DNA of 42,129 bases from Streptomyces thermodiastaticus (GCF_014656135.1 NZ_BNBV01000041.1:1-42129), one strand, 5' to 3'; shown: positions 7,670-15,398, numbered from the stretch's first letter. Made by a program: numbers and translations. The notes: generated from the letters alone by a model not told the origin.

Positions 7670-7864
7670 GTGACCGTCAGCCTGCCGCTCGTCGTCGTCC
7701 TCGGCTGCTTCGCCTGGGGAGCGGTGAAGTTCCTCGGCGTCCGCCCCTGGATCGTCGTCCTGATCGCCCTGTTCGGCTTCTGGCTCTCCCACACCTTCCT
7801 CGCTCCCGCCATCGAGTCCGGCACGCGCTCCGGAGTGAGCGTCACCAACGGCACACATGACTAG
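7670..7864 (+). CDS. small two-helix membrane protein of the spread cluster
   Basis: This 64-residue protein with GTG start has two hydrophobic segments, LPLVVVLGCFAWGAVKFLG and WIVVLIALFGFWLSHTFLA, and a polar tail. Its TAG stop falls within the operator-like sequence at 7855-7870. It is a typical small Spd-cluster protein; the function is inferred only from context. Confidence 0.75.
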   Translation: MTVSLPLVVVLGCFAWGAVKFLGVRPWIVVLIALFGFWLSHTFLAPAIESGTRSGVSVTNGTHD

Positions 7865-7870
7865 ACGAGC
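7855..7870. promoter_or_regulatory. weak KorSA-like operator inside the spd cluster
   Basis: ACATGA-CTAG-ACGAGC shares the CTAGACGAG core and the following AGATAAGGAG context with the site at 4988 (AGATAGGAG). It lies at the end of one spd gene and just before SpdD, so it could control an internal promoter. The left arm is poor. Confidence 0.4.
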
Positions 7871-7885
7871 AGATAAGGAGTCGCC

Positions 7886-8131
7886 GTGTTCCTGCCCAAG
7901 TACCCCGACAACCCGGCGCCGCCGGCCGCCTACCCCCACACCGTGGCCGACCCGACACCCGTCCGGCGGCCCGCTCCCCAGATCTCCGTCGGCACCGGAG
8001 CGGTCGCGGCCGTCCTCGTCGGCGGTGTCGTGCTGACCGCGCTCCTCGCCGCCGTCGCCGTCACGGCCGTGTCCGTGGCCGTCGCCGCCGTGGTGCTGCG
8101 CTCGCTGCTGCGCGACCAGCACCGCCGCTGA
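7886..8131 (+). CDS. SpdD-like protein
   Basis: This 81-residue protein with GTG start behind AAGGAG has a proline-rich cytosolic N-terminus (MFLPKYPDNPAPPAAYPH) and one long Ala/Val-rich membrane helix (about 37-70), then a basic tail. It matches SpdD-type proteins of pSAM2-like elements by length, composition and position just before repSA. Confidence 0.75.
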   Translation: MFLPKYPDNPAPPAAYPHTVADPTPVRRPAPQISVGTGAVAAVLVGGVVLTALLAAVAVTAVSVAVAAVVLRSLLRDQHRR

Positions 8132-8138
8132 GACACCG

Positions 8139-8188
8139 GGCCCCCGGGCCGGCCTCGATACCGCCAAGCATCCGCCGTCCCGGGGGCC
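8139..8188 (+). terminator. stem-loop between spdD and repSA
   Basis: GGCCCCCGGG (8139-8148) and CCCGGGGGCC (8179-8188) are perfect 10-bp arms with a 30-base loop. No T-run follows, so it may be a weak terminator or attenuator separating the transfer genes from the replication genes. Confidence 0.5.
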
Positions 8189-8284
8189 GTCTCCCTCCAG
8201 CCCAACCAGAAGGAGACGACCATCATCACCCGCACCACGCCGCCTCCGCTGCACGAACTCGGCAACCTGGCCGCACTCGGCACC

Positions 8285-9580
8285 ATGCCCGCGCTCCTGC
8301 GCCAGCTCTCCACCCTGGGCGGCTGCACCAACCCGATCCGTCTCGACGGCCACCGCACCGAGTACGCCGTGGACACTCGCACCGGGGAGATCGGCGCCGT
8401 CCTCCACCACCTCGACTCCGCCCGCCTCCCGGCCGGCCATCTCCTGGTCCGCTGCAACAACCGCCGCACCACCCGATGCGCGGCCTGCGCCGAGACCTAC
8501 CGCCGTGACACCTTCCACCTGATCACCGCCGGACTGCGCGGCGGCAAGGGCGTCCCGGAACGCGTGGCCACGCACCCCCGCGTCTTCGCCACCTTCACCG
8601 CGCCCGGCTTCGGCCCGGTCCACAACCGCCCGACCGGCTCCGCCGGATCGGTCCGCCGTTGCCGCTGCGGCGTGCTCCACGACCAGGACGACCCCGCCCT
8701 GGGCACGCCCCTCGCCCCGGAGTCCTACGACTACGAAGCGGCCGTGCTGTGGAACGCCCACGCCGGTCTGCTGTGGCGGCGCTTCTCCATCTACCTGCGC
8801 CGGGAGATCGCCAAGCGCGCCGGCTTGTCCCAGCGGCGCTTCCGCGAGCACGCCCGGGTGTCCTTCGCCAAGGTTGCCGAGTACCAGAAGCGCGGAGCGG
8901 TCCACTTCCATGCCGTCATCCGCCTCGACGGCCCCGCCGGTGGCGACTCGCCTCCTCCCGCCTGGGCCACCGCCGAGCTGCTGACCGATGCCATCCGGGC
9001 CGCCGCTGCGACCGCCTGCGTGGACGGGCCCGTCGTCGACGGCCGGGCCCACACCTTCACCTTCGGCCGTCAGCTCGACGTCCGCACGATCCGCTCCGCC
9101 GACTTCACCGGCGGTCAGGAACTGACCGAGCGGGCCGTGGCGGCGTACATCGCGAAGTACGCCACCAAGGGCACCGAGACAGCCACTGGGGCTCTGGACC
9201 GGCCGCTGAAGTTCCTCGCGGAACTCGCCCAGCTCGACATCAGCGATCACGCCCGCCGTCTCATCCGCACCGCTTGGACCCTCGGCGCCCGCAAGGACCT
9301 CGAACACCTCCGGCTGCGGTCCTGGGCCCACATGCTCGGCTTCCGCGGCCACTTCTCCACCAAGTCCCGCCGCTACTCCACCACCCTCGGCGCCCTCCGC
9401 GACGCCCGCGCCGCATGGCGGCGTGCACAGGCCATGGCAGCGGCCGAGACCGACCCGGACACGACGCTCGTCCTCGCGCACTGGATCTACGCCGGGACCG
9501 GTCTTACCGACGCCGAAGCCTGGCTCGCCGCATCCCTCGAACCCGCTCCCGGAACGGAAGGAGAACCCACCCAAGCGTGA
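8285..9580 (+). CDS. repSA: RepSA-type rolling-circle replication initiator
   Basis: With the ATG at 8285 it has 431 residues. Motifs include a Cys cluster CNNRRTTRCAACAETYRRD (57-75) that may bind metal, the HUH motif AVHFHAVIRLDG (H207, H209), and the tyrosine motif AAYIAKYATKGTE (Y288, K291) of Rep_pSN2/RepSA-type initiators that nick the double-strand origin. It replicates the excised circle before transfer. The start is odd: coding-like sequence continues 20-21 codons upstream to ATC ATC ACC CGC at 8222-8233, just after AAGGAG (8210-8215). The true start may be ATC at 8222 or 8225, or an ancestral ATG changed to ATC. A TGATG-like junction follows with the xis gene. Confidence 0.85.
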   Translation: MPALLRQLSTLGGCTNPIRLDGHRTEYAVDTRTGEIGAVLHHLDSARLPAGHLLVRCNNRRTTRCAACAETYRRDTFHLITAGLRGGKGVPERVATHPRVFATFTAPGFGPVHNRPTGSAGSVRRCRCGVLHDQDDPALGTPLAPESYDYEAAVLWNAHAGLLWRRFSIYLRREIAKRAGLSQRRFREHARVSFAKVAEYQKRGAVHFHAVIRLDGPAGGDSPPPAWATAELLTDAIRAAAATACVDGPVVDGRAHTFTFGRQLDVRTIRSADFTGGQELTERAVAAYIAKYATKGTETATGALDRPLKFLAELAQLDISDHARRLIRTAWTLGARKDLEHLRLRSWAHMLGFRGHFSTKSRRYSTTLGALRDARAAWRRAQAMAAAETDPDTTLVLAHWIYAGTGLTDAEAWLAASLEPAPGTEGEPTQA

Positions 9581-9596
9581 TGACGAACTGCTGACG

Positions 9597-9755
9597 GTGC
9601 CGGACGTGATGGAGCGGCTGAAGGTCGGGCGGTCCACGGTCTATGACCTCATCCGTTCCCGCCGACTGGCCTCGATCACGATCGGCCGGTGCCGCCGCAT
9701 CCCGGCGCGCGCCGTCCGCGAGTACATCGACAACGAAATGGAGTCGGCGGCCTGA
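9597..9755 (+). CDS. xis: excisionase (MerR-like HTH, Xis)
   Basis: The frame encodes LLTVPDVMERLKVGRSTVYDLIRSRRLASITIGRCRRIPARAVREYI, a helix-turn-helix of the excisionase/DNA-binding family. It ends at the TGA at 9753-9755, which overlaps the integrase ATG. The start is unclear: the domain needs residues upstream of the GTG at 9597, the frame is open back to an ATG at 9423 inside repSA, and no other ATG, GTG or TTG lies between. CTG at 9588 or 9591 is another option. Xis would bend attL and attR and direct the integrase to excision. Confidence 0.75.
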   Translation: MPDVMERLKVGRSTVYDLIRSRRLASITIGRCRRIPARAVREYIDNEMESAA

Positions 9756-10574
9756 TGGCTCAACAGCGCAAGCGCAATCCCAACGGCGCCGGCACCATCA
9801 CCAAGCGCAAGGACGGCCGGTATCAGTGCGCGGTCTACGTCCTCCAGCCGGACGGCACCCGCGCCCGCAAGTTCGCCTACGGCAAGACCTGGGCCGAGTG
9901 CGACGCCAAGCGCCGCGAACTGCTGGACAAGGTCGACCAGGGCGTGCCCGTGCCGACCCGGTCGGCCAAGCTCTCCGAGTGGCTGCCGTACTGGCTGGAC
10001 AACGTCATCAAGCCCCGGCGGAAGCTCAGCACGTACGACAAGTGAGATCGTCGGGCTTCGCTGGTCGGACGTCGACCTCGACAACCGCGTCCTCTACGTC
10101 CGCCAGCAGATGCAGCGGCGCCGGGGCGTGCTGTACGACGACGATCCCAAGAGCCGCCGGCGCCGTGCCGTTCCGCTGCCCGCGTTGTGCGTTGCGCCTC
10201 TGCGCTGGCACCGGATGCGGCAGGCCGCCGCCCGGGCCAGGGCGGGGGAGACGTGGCAGGAGTCGGACTACGTCTTCACCACCCGCACCGGTCGCCCGGT
10301 CGAGCCGCGGAACGTGTACCGCTCCTTCACTCGCGTCGCCCGGTCCGCCGGCCTCCGGGTGATCCGGCTGCACGATGCCCGGCACGGCACGGCCACGCTG
10401 CTCACGGCGGCCGGGGTGGCACCCCGCGTGGTGATGGAGATCCTGGGGCACTCCCAGATCAGCATCACCATGGACGTCTACACCCACGTCGCGCAGGACA
10501 CGCAGCGCGAGGCCATGAGCCACATGGACCGCCTGCTCAGGAGGCGTTCGGTCGTCAGTGACCGCCCTCGGTGA
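9755..10574 (+). pseudogene. int: tyrosine integrase with internal deletion and frameshift
   Basis: The N-terminal part (9755-10045, 96 residues, MAQQRKRNPNGAGTITKRK...) is the AP2-like arm-binding domain of Streptomyces integrases. It stops at TGA just after PRRKLSTYDK. Immediately afterwards, in another frame, the catalytic domain resumes at EIVGLRWSDVDLD and runs to 10574 with all the usual signature residues: R of GLRWSD, HDARHG, LGHSQISITMDVYTHV. The core-binding domain and the start of the catalytic domain, roughly 110-130 residues judging by usual family length (about 380-400), are missing. The arm- and catalytic parts can only be made separately, so integration and excision activity is probably lost. 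Confidence 0.9.
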
Positions 10575-10591
10575 TGTCAACAATGGATGTC

Positions 10592-10625
10592 AAAGGCCCC
10601 GGACCATGATCGGTCCGGGGCCTTT
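10592..10625. terminator. strong bidirectional terminator between int and tRNA-Arg
   Basis: AAAGGCCCCGGACC (10592-10605) and GGTCCGGGGCCTTT (10612-10625) form a perfect 14-bp stem with a 6-base loop and A/T-rich outer ends on both sides. It would end transcription from int on the plus strand and from the tRNA gene on the minus strand. Confidence 0.85.
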
Positions 10626-10632
10626 GCGCTGG

Positions 10633-10705
10633 TGCCCCCGGCAGGATTCGAACCTGCGACACCCGCTTTAGGAGAGCGGTGCTCTATCCCCTGAGCTACG
10701 AAGGC
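10633..10705 (-). tRNA. tRNA-Arg (anticodon CCT), AICE attachment target
   Basis: On the minus strand a full cloverleaf is readable: acceptor GCCTTCG with CGGGGGC (two G-U pairs), D arm GCTC/GAGC, anticodon stem CCGCT/AGCGG with loop CTCCTAA (anticodon CCT), T arm GCAGG-TTCGAAT-CCTGC. The 3' CCA is encoded (10630-10632). The 3' end faces the integrase gene, as expected for an AICE attachment site in a tRNA 3' half. Confidence 0.95.
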
Positions 10706-10764
10706 AGACCGTGGCGATGTACGCCACAGCCGTCAGGGTACCGGATCCCGGCGGGGGCGTGGGG

Positions 10765-12402
10765 TCAGGTCAGGGGGACCTGGGTGAAGCGGGAGGCGAC
10801 GTGGAGGTCGGCCTCGATGCAGGACGCGGTGTGGCGCAGGGCCGGCAGGAGGTGGTCGAGGCAGGCTTCGCGGGTGTGGCGGGCGGCGTGCATGGCCAGG
10901 TTGACGGCGGCCACGGTGCGGCCGGTGCGGTCGTGGACGGGGACCGCGAGGGCGCGCAGGCCCTGTTCGAGTTCCTCGTCGGCCAGGGCGTAGCCGGCTC
11001 GGGCCGTCGGGGACGACGGGTGGGCCAGGAGTACGCGGCCCAGGGCGGTGGCGCGGGCCGGGAGGCGGGTGCCGACGGTGATGTCGACGCTCATGATGCC
11101 GTGGGTGACGGCGCGGGCCGTGTACTGGATCTCGTCGGCGGACGGCGTGAGGATCGCCAGGGACGCCGACTCCTGGACACGGGCCGCCAGGTCCTCCAGG
11201 TGGGGCTGGGCGATGCGGGGGAGCGAGGTGCGGGACAGCGGGGGGAAGCCGAGGGAGAGCACCCGCGGGGTGAGGGAGAAGGTGCGGGTGTCGGGGTGCT
11301 GGCGTACCAGGCCCAGGTGTTCGTAGGTGATCAGGGCTCTGCGGGCGGTGGCCCGCGCCAGGCCGGTCGCCTGGGCGACCTCCGTGAGGGTGAGGGCGGG
11401 CCGGGACGCGTCGAAGGCGGTCAGGACGGTCAGGCCGCGGGCCAGGGATTCGACGAAGTCCCTGCCGAGTTCCTGTTTCGACGCGGCCGTCCAGGTGGCC
11501 AGGCCGGCGGGGGGCGGTCCCTGGGGTGCGGGCGGGGCGGTGGCGAGGTCCCGTTCCATGGCCGCGACCGTTTCGCGCAGGCGCGGCAGCAGGGCGGTGC
11601 GCAGGTCCTCGGCGGTGTGCCGGCTGGTGTGGCTCACCACGTTGGCCACGCAGGCGATCCTGCCGGTCGCCGGGTTCCGTACCGGTGCCGAGACGGCCAC
11701 CAGGCCCGGCTCGAGCAGCTGGTCGTCCAGCGCCCACCCCTGCCGTGCGGCCTCGGCGGTGCGCTGCTCGAAGTCGTCCCGCAGGTGCCGGCGCGGCGGT
11801 ACCGCCGGGAAGGTGCCATCCTCCGGGTCGGCCGCTCTGCGTGCGCGCCAGCGGCGCCAGTCCGTTTCCGTCCACTCGGTCGCGAACAGCGGGCCTGGGG
11901 CGGTGCGTTCGGCGGGCAGCAGGTCGCCGATGCGGAAGCTCAGCGACATCGCGCGGCGCCGGGTGGCCTGGTGGATGAAGCGGATGCCGTCGCGGTCGCC
12001 GACCGCCAGGGACACCGATTCGTCCAGTGCGTCGGCGAGTGCGTCCGCGTGTGCGTCGAGCAGGGCGGGCAGGCGCAGGGCGGCCAGGTAGGCGTTGCCC
12101 AGTTCCATCAGGCGCGGGGTGAGGACGACGTCCCGGCCGTCGAGGCGGACGTATCCCATGCGGGCCAGGGTCGCGGTGATGCGGTCCACCGTGGAGCGGG
12201 CCAGGCCGGTGGCCTTCTCCAGCATGCTGGGGGTGAGGGTGCCGCCGGCTTCCGTCAGGCGGTGCAGGACGGTGATGCCGCGGATCAGGGGGGTGACCGC
12301 CTCGGCGGGGGTCTCGGGGGCCTCGGGGTCCTCGGGGGAGGTGGGTGCGGCGCCGGCGGCCCCGGTGGGCCGTGTCGTCGGGTGCGCGGGCGTCGCGGGC
12401 AT
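10765..12402 (-). CDS. double-length IclR-family transcriptional regulator
   Basis: This 545-residue protein is twice the usual IclR length. The first unit has an HTH at about 38-92 (SMLEKATGLARSTVDRITATLARMGYVRLDG) and an effector domain to about 285. The second starts GRDFVESLARGLTVLTAFD at about 313, with HTH LTEVAQATGLARATARRALITYEHLGLV and its own effector domain to the end. The second half resembles PcaR/PcaU-type regulators of aromatic catabolism. The two units differ, so they are old duplicates or a fusion. It starts at the ATG at 12402 behind GGGAG. No adjacent catabolic operon is present to name its target. Confidence 0.85.
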   Translation of the reverse strand: MPATPAHPTTRPTGAAGAAPTSPEDPEAPETPAEAVTPLIRGITVLHRLTEAGGTLTPSMLEKATGLARSTVDRITATLARMGYVRLDGRDVVLTPRLMELGNAYLAALRLPALLDAHADALADALDESVSLAVGDRDGIRFIHQATRRRAMSLSFRIGDLLPAERTAPGPLFATEWTETDWRRWRARRAADPEDGTFPAVPPRRHLRDDFEQRTAEAARQGWALDDQLLEPGLVAVSAPVRNPATGRIACVANVVSHTSRHTAEDLRTALLPRLRETVAAMERDLATAPPAPQGPPPAGLATWTAASKQELGRDFVESLARGLTVLTAFDASRPALTLTEVAQATGLARATARRALITYEHLGLVRQHPDTRTFSLTPRVLSLGFPPLSRTSLPRIAQPHLEDLAARVQESASLAILTPSADEIQYTARAVTHGIMSVDITVGTRLPARATALGRVLLAHPSSPTARAGYALADEELEQGLRALAVPVHDRTGRTVAAVNLAMHAARHTREACLDHLLPALRHTASCIEADLHVASRFTQVPLT

Positions 12403-12572
12403 CTCGGTTTCTCTCCCGTGCGGGACTCAGGGGCGGGCGGGCAGCACGCCTACGGTAGTCCGGGGCGGGGCGGGAGGAGATCCGGAGAGGGAAGGGCAGG
12501 TCAGGGGGAGGACGCGGGGTGCGTGGGCGTGGGCTCAGGAAGCAGGTCGGGGCAGGCCACGTCACTGATCGG

Positions 12573-13850
12573 TCACTGCCGGGTCACCCGGACCCGGTAG
12601 TTGCCTTCCAGGTCGGCCGCCGTGACGTCGATGCGTACGCCTGCCTTGGGGTCCTTGAAGGTCTCGCCGGGGGCGAAGGGGGCGTCGGAGAGTTCGGCGT
12701 GGACGTTGGGGCTGTTGGTGCAGCCGCCGGTGTCGCGGTGGGCGTCGAAGACCGTGATGGGGCCCTGGCCGGTGTCCAGCCCGGCGTCGACCTTGTAGAT
12801 GAGGATGCCGGGGCAGCACACCTCCTCGTCGTTGCCGTCGCGGGTGCGCAGTTCGAGGGCGTAGCCGGTGCGGCCGTCGAGGGGGACGAACACCAGCTTG
12901 GGTCCGCCCGGCTGCCCCAGCGGGGTCAGCGTGTACTCCTTGGTGCCGTGTCCGCTGGCGCAGTTCACCTGGTCGGGGTCCAGCCAGCCCAGCTTCCATT
13001 TGTGCCAGCCGAGCAGGTCGTTGTTGGCGCCCCAGTCCTCGCTCATGATGTCCCAGTGGCCGACCGCGCCCCCGCCTTCCTGGGTGTACAGGTCGGGCAG
13101 GCCGAAGACGTGGCCGTTCTCGTGGGGCAGGACCCGGTAGCCGGTGTGGGGGTAGGAGCCGGAGCCGTCGTCCTGGCGTGAGTAGACGAACGAGGCGTTG
13201 GCGATCGGGGTGCCGTCGGCAACGGGGGCGGCGGTGTTGCCCGCGAAGGTCACCGACAGGACCGTCTCCAGGGCGGAGGGGCCCGCGTTGGGGGTCATCA
13301 GGACGTTGAGCAGGTCGTACTGGCTGAAGTCGACCTTGGGATCGGCCGCGGTCACGATGTCCTGGACCAGGCGGCGGTAGCCCGGGTCGAAGGGGGCGCC
13401 GCGTTCTATGCCGTAGTCCTTGAACGGTTTCGGCATCCGCAGCCAGTCGCGTATCGGGGTTTCCGGGCGGTAGGTCAGACGGCCGTAGGAAGCGGTGCGG
13501 AACCACTCCTGGGTCTGCGGGAAGAACTCGTGGAAGCGGTCCATGGCGGTGCCCTCACCGGGGGCGTCGGAGAAGTCGATCATCAGGGTGAGGGCGTGCA
13601 CGGTGCCGGTGGAGCGGGCGTAGTGGCCGCGGGTGGGTATGCCCTCCGCCATCTGCAGCGCCGAGCTGCCGCTGATCAGACAGGGCACCAGGGCGGGGGT
13701 GAGGGCGACCGCTCCCGCCCGGGCTGCCGTGTCGCCCGCCGTGAAGTGCGCCGTTCCCGCCGAACTGACCGCGAGGGTCAGCAGGGTGACGGCCGCGAAG
13801 GCGGCGGCTCGGCGGTGGGGTATCCGGCGTCGGGGCGGCTGCGGCTGCAT
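12573..13850 (-). CDS. secreted M6-family (immune inhibitor A-like) metalloprotease
   Basis: This 425-residue protein has an Arg-rich N-terminus and hydrophobic core (AAAFAAVTLLTLAVSSAGTAHF), a Sec or Tat-type signal peptide. The zinc motif is HENGHVFGLPD (H243, E244, H247, D253), the HExxHxxGxxD pattern of M6 and related metzincin-like proteases, followed by the metzincin-type GHWDIMSEDWGANND. The C-terminal part (VPLDGRTGYALELRTRDGND...) fits the M6 beta domain. Extracellular proteolysis is likely. The protein lies upstream of the IclR gene on the same strand with about 170 bp between; an operon is possible but not shown. Confidence 0.85.
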   Translation of the reverse strand: MQPQPPRRRIPHRRAAAFAAVTLLTLAVSSAGTAHFTAGDTAARAGAVALTPALVPCLISGSSALQMAEGIPTRGHYARSTGTVHALTLMIDFSDAPGEGTAMDRFHEFFPQTQEWFRTASYGRLTYRPETPIRDWLRMPKPFKDYGIERGAPFDPGYRRLVQDIVTAADPKVDFSQYDLLNVLMTPNAGPSALETVLSVTFAGNTAAPVADGTPIANASFVYSRQDDGSGSYPHTGYRVLPHENGHVFGLPDLYTQEGGGAVGHWDIMSEDWGANNDLLGWHKWKLGWLDPDQVNCASGHGTKEYTLTPLGQPGGPKLVFVPLDGRTGYALELRTRDGNDEEVCCPGILIYKVDAGLDTGQGPITVFDAHRDTGGCTNSPNVHAELSDAPFAPGETFKDPKAGVRIDVTAADLEGNYRVRVTRQ

Positions 13851-14196
13851 GCGTGGACCTTTCGCTCCAGGCAGCCACCGGTTCGCTCCGAGAAGCCACC
13901 GGTATCCGGCTGCACCCTTTCGCTCACCCTGTGTCGCGGCGCCGCCGGCCGCGCGCTGAAGCGGTCCGGTCGTGGGACAGGGGGATCCGGGCGGGGGAAC
14001 GGAGGAGGGGAACGCGGTCCGGCCGGGCGGCAGGGCAGGAACCGTGGCGGGACGGCGGGGTGCGGGGCGGTGTCGTGCCGGACGGGCGGGGTGCGTCCCG
14101 GTCCGGGGTTCGTTCCGTGGAAAGGCCCGCGCTCTGCTGGGTGTCCGCAGGGTGTGCCTCAGCTCACACGGAGATTCAGTGCGGGAGGGAAATAAC

Positions 14197-14253
14197 CGGG
14201 GACCCGTTCCCCGTTTGGTCCAGTGGCCGCCGGAAACGGGGAGATGTTCCCCG
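14197..14253. promoter_or_regulatory. pair of CGGGGA-N5-TCCCCG palindromes before the TetR gene
   Basis: Two 17-bp sites, 14197-14213 and 14237-14253, have perfect CGGGGA/TCCCCG arms and a 5-bp centre, 40 bp apart. They lie in the 465-bp divergent gap (13851-14315) between the protease and TetR genes; elsewhere in the gap I see nothing. Arm length and position fit a TetR autoregulatory operator. Confidence 0.55.
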
Positions 14254-14315
14254 GATCGTGCGGCTCACCTACCCGCACCGAACAAGCAACCGAGTCACCG
14301 ACCCAGGAGTACGCC

Positions 14316-14969
14316 GTGAACGCCCCGACGACCGCGCGGCCCGTGCAGCGCAAGGCGACCCGGCCGCGTGCCGACGCCCTGCGCAACCGGGAGAGGATCG
14401 TCACCGCCGCCCGGGAGATGTTCGTGGAGGACGGCCCCGAGGTGCCGCTCGACGAGATCGCCCGCCGGGCCGGCGTCGGCAACGCCACGCTGTACCGCAA
14501 CTTCCCGGACCGTGACGCCCTCGTCCGCGAGGTCGTCTGCTCCGTCATGGACCGCACGGCGCACGCCGCCGAAGAGGCGCTCGCTCAGACCGGCGACGCG
14601 TTCGAGGCGCTGTCGCGCTTCGTGCACGCCGCGGCCCGCGAGCGGATCAGCGCGCTGTGCCCGATGCTGTCCAGCACCTTCGACCAGCACCATCCCGACC
14701 TGGTGGCCGCCCGTGACCGGGTGGAGCGCCTCGTCGCGGAGGTCATGGACCGCGCCAAGGCGGCCGGGCAGCTGCGCGAGGACGTGGGTGTCGGCGATCT
14801 GATGGTCGCCCTCGCCCAGCTCAGCCGCCCGCCGGCCGGTACCGGTTGCACCGTCCACGACCGCTTCGTCCACCGTCATCTGCAGCTGCTCCTGGACGGA
14901 CTGCGGGCCCCGGCTCGTTCGGTCCTGCCCGGGATTGCCACGACCCTGGAGGATCTCCGCCACGCCTGA
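14316..14969 (+). CDS. TetR-family transcriptional regulator
   Basis: This 217-residue protein starts at the GTG at 14316, five bases after AGGAG; a longer frame to 14223 would run through the palindromic site and is unlikely. The N-terminal HTH (about 40-65) reads VPLDEIARRAGVGNATLYRNFPDRDALV, standard TetR. The C-terminal helical domain is of the kind in which small drugs bind (CPMLSSTFDQHHPDLVAARDRVERLVAEVMDRA). It lies directly upstream of, and in the same direction as, a 14-TM drug exporter gene, and two operator-like sets flank it. Control of the exporter is the obvious inference. Confidence 0.9.
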   Translation: MNAPTTARPVQRKATRPRADALRNRERIVTAAREMFVEDGPEVPLDEIARRAGVGNATLYRNFPDRDALVREVVCSVMDRTAHAAEEALAQTGDAFEALSRFVHAAARERISALCPMLSSTFDQHHPDLVAARDRVERLVAEVMDRAKAAGQLREDVGVGDLMVALAQLSRPPAGTGCTVHDRFVHRHLQLLLDGLRAPARSVLPGIATTLEDLRHA

Positions 14970-15073
14970 CCGGTCGCCGCGGCCGGGTCACGACGTGACC
15001 GGCCCGCGACCGCCCGCCGTACGCACCGTACGCAGTCGTACGCCCGTGCCGGGCCGGCCGTGCACCGGGCCTT

Positions 15074-15090
15074 GTCGGACAGCGTCCGAC
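15074..15090. promoter_or_regulatory. GTCGGAC-AGC-GTCCGAC palindrome
   Basis: Perfect 7-bp arms with a 3-bp centre in the 430-bp gap (14970-15398) between the TetR and MFS genes. It could be a repressor site for the MFS promoter or a short hairpin downstream of tetR. Confidence 0.45.
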
Positions 15091-15171
15091 GGGTGCCGGA
15101 TGTTCGTCCGCTGATCCACTGACCGAGGTTCACTCTCCGGGCCGCCGGCCGGCGGCCCCCGGGGCCGAGGG

Positions 15172-15245
15172 GTACAGCGCTGTACCCAGGAGTACAGCGA
15201 CGTACCTCGGAGTACAGCGCCGTACCCCGGAGTACAGCGCCGTAC
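15172..15245. promoter_or_regulatory. four tandem GTACAGCGCNGTAC palindromes upstream of the exporter
   Basis: Sites at 15172-15185, 15192-15205, 15212-15225 and 15232-15245 recur every 20 bp with CCNGGA-like spacers. The first, GTACAGCGCTGTAC, is a perfect 14-bp palindrome; the others differ at one centre base. The even spacing (about two helical turns) puts all sites on one DNA face, as for cooperative binding of a dimeric repressor. Confidence 0.6.
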
Positions 15246-15398
15246 CACGGTCTTCTCCGTCGGCCGTCCTCACGGCCGTTTCCTAGATCTTCTCCGCCCT
15301 TTCCGGGGGTGGGCGTCGTCCGTGACGCGCTCGCTTCCTCCCTTTTGTCACACAACGTCATCGTTCACGTTCATCGACGTCCCGAAGTGGATACATCC

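Larger units (their letters stand above)
2689..10705 (+). mobile_element. pSAM2-type integrative and conjugative element (AICE), visible extent
   Basis: The gene order regulator cargo, Pif-like NUDIX, KorSA-like GntR, SCO3933-like, TraB-like translocase, SpdB, transfer protein, small membrane protein, SpdD, RepSA, Xis, Int, tRNA is the known AICE plan typified by pSAM2. The right end is the tRNA-Arg(CCT) gene next to int. The left limit is uncertain: I set it at the last gene clearly under the shared operator, but no copy of the tRNA 3' sequence (attL) was found between position 1 and this point. The left end may therefore lie outside the window or be lost. The integrase is broken, so excision is unlikely without help. 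Confidence 0.8.

Noticed and set aside
7595..9637. 680-codon minus-strand frame across repSA and spd genes
   Set aside because: The opposite strand encodes RepSA with HUH and Tyr motifs and the Spd proteins. The minus frame is Gly/Val/Glu-rich shadow sequence.
12900..13140. Tandem HTH or second protease domain in the M6 protein
   Set aside because: Only one HExxH site is present and the remaining sequence reads as a single protease with beta-rich C-terminus.
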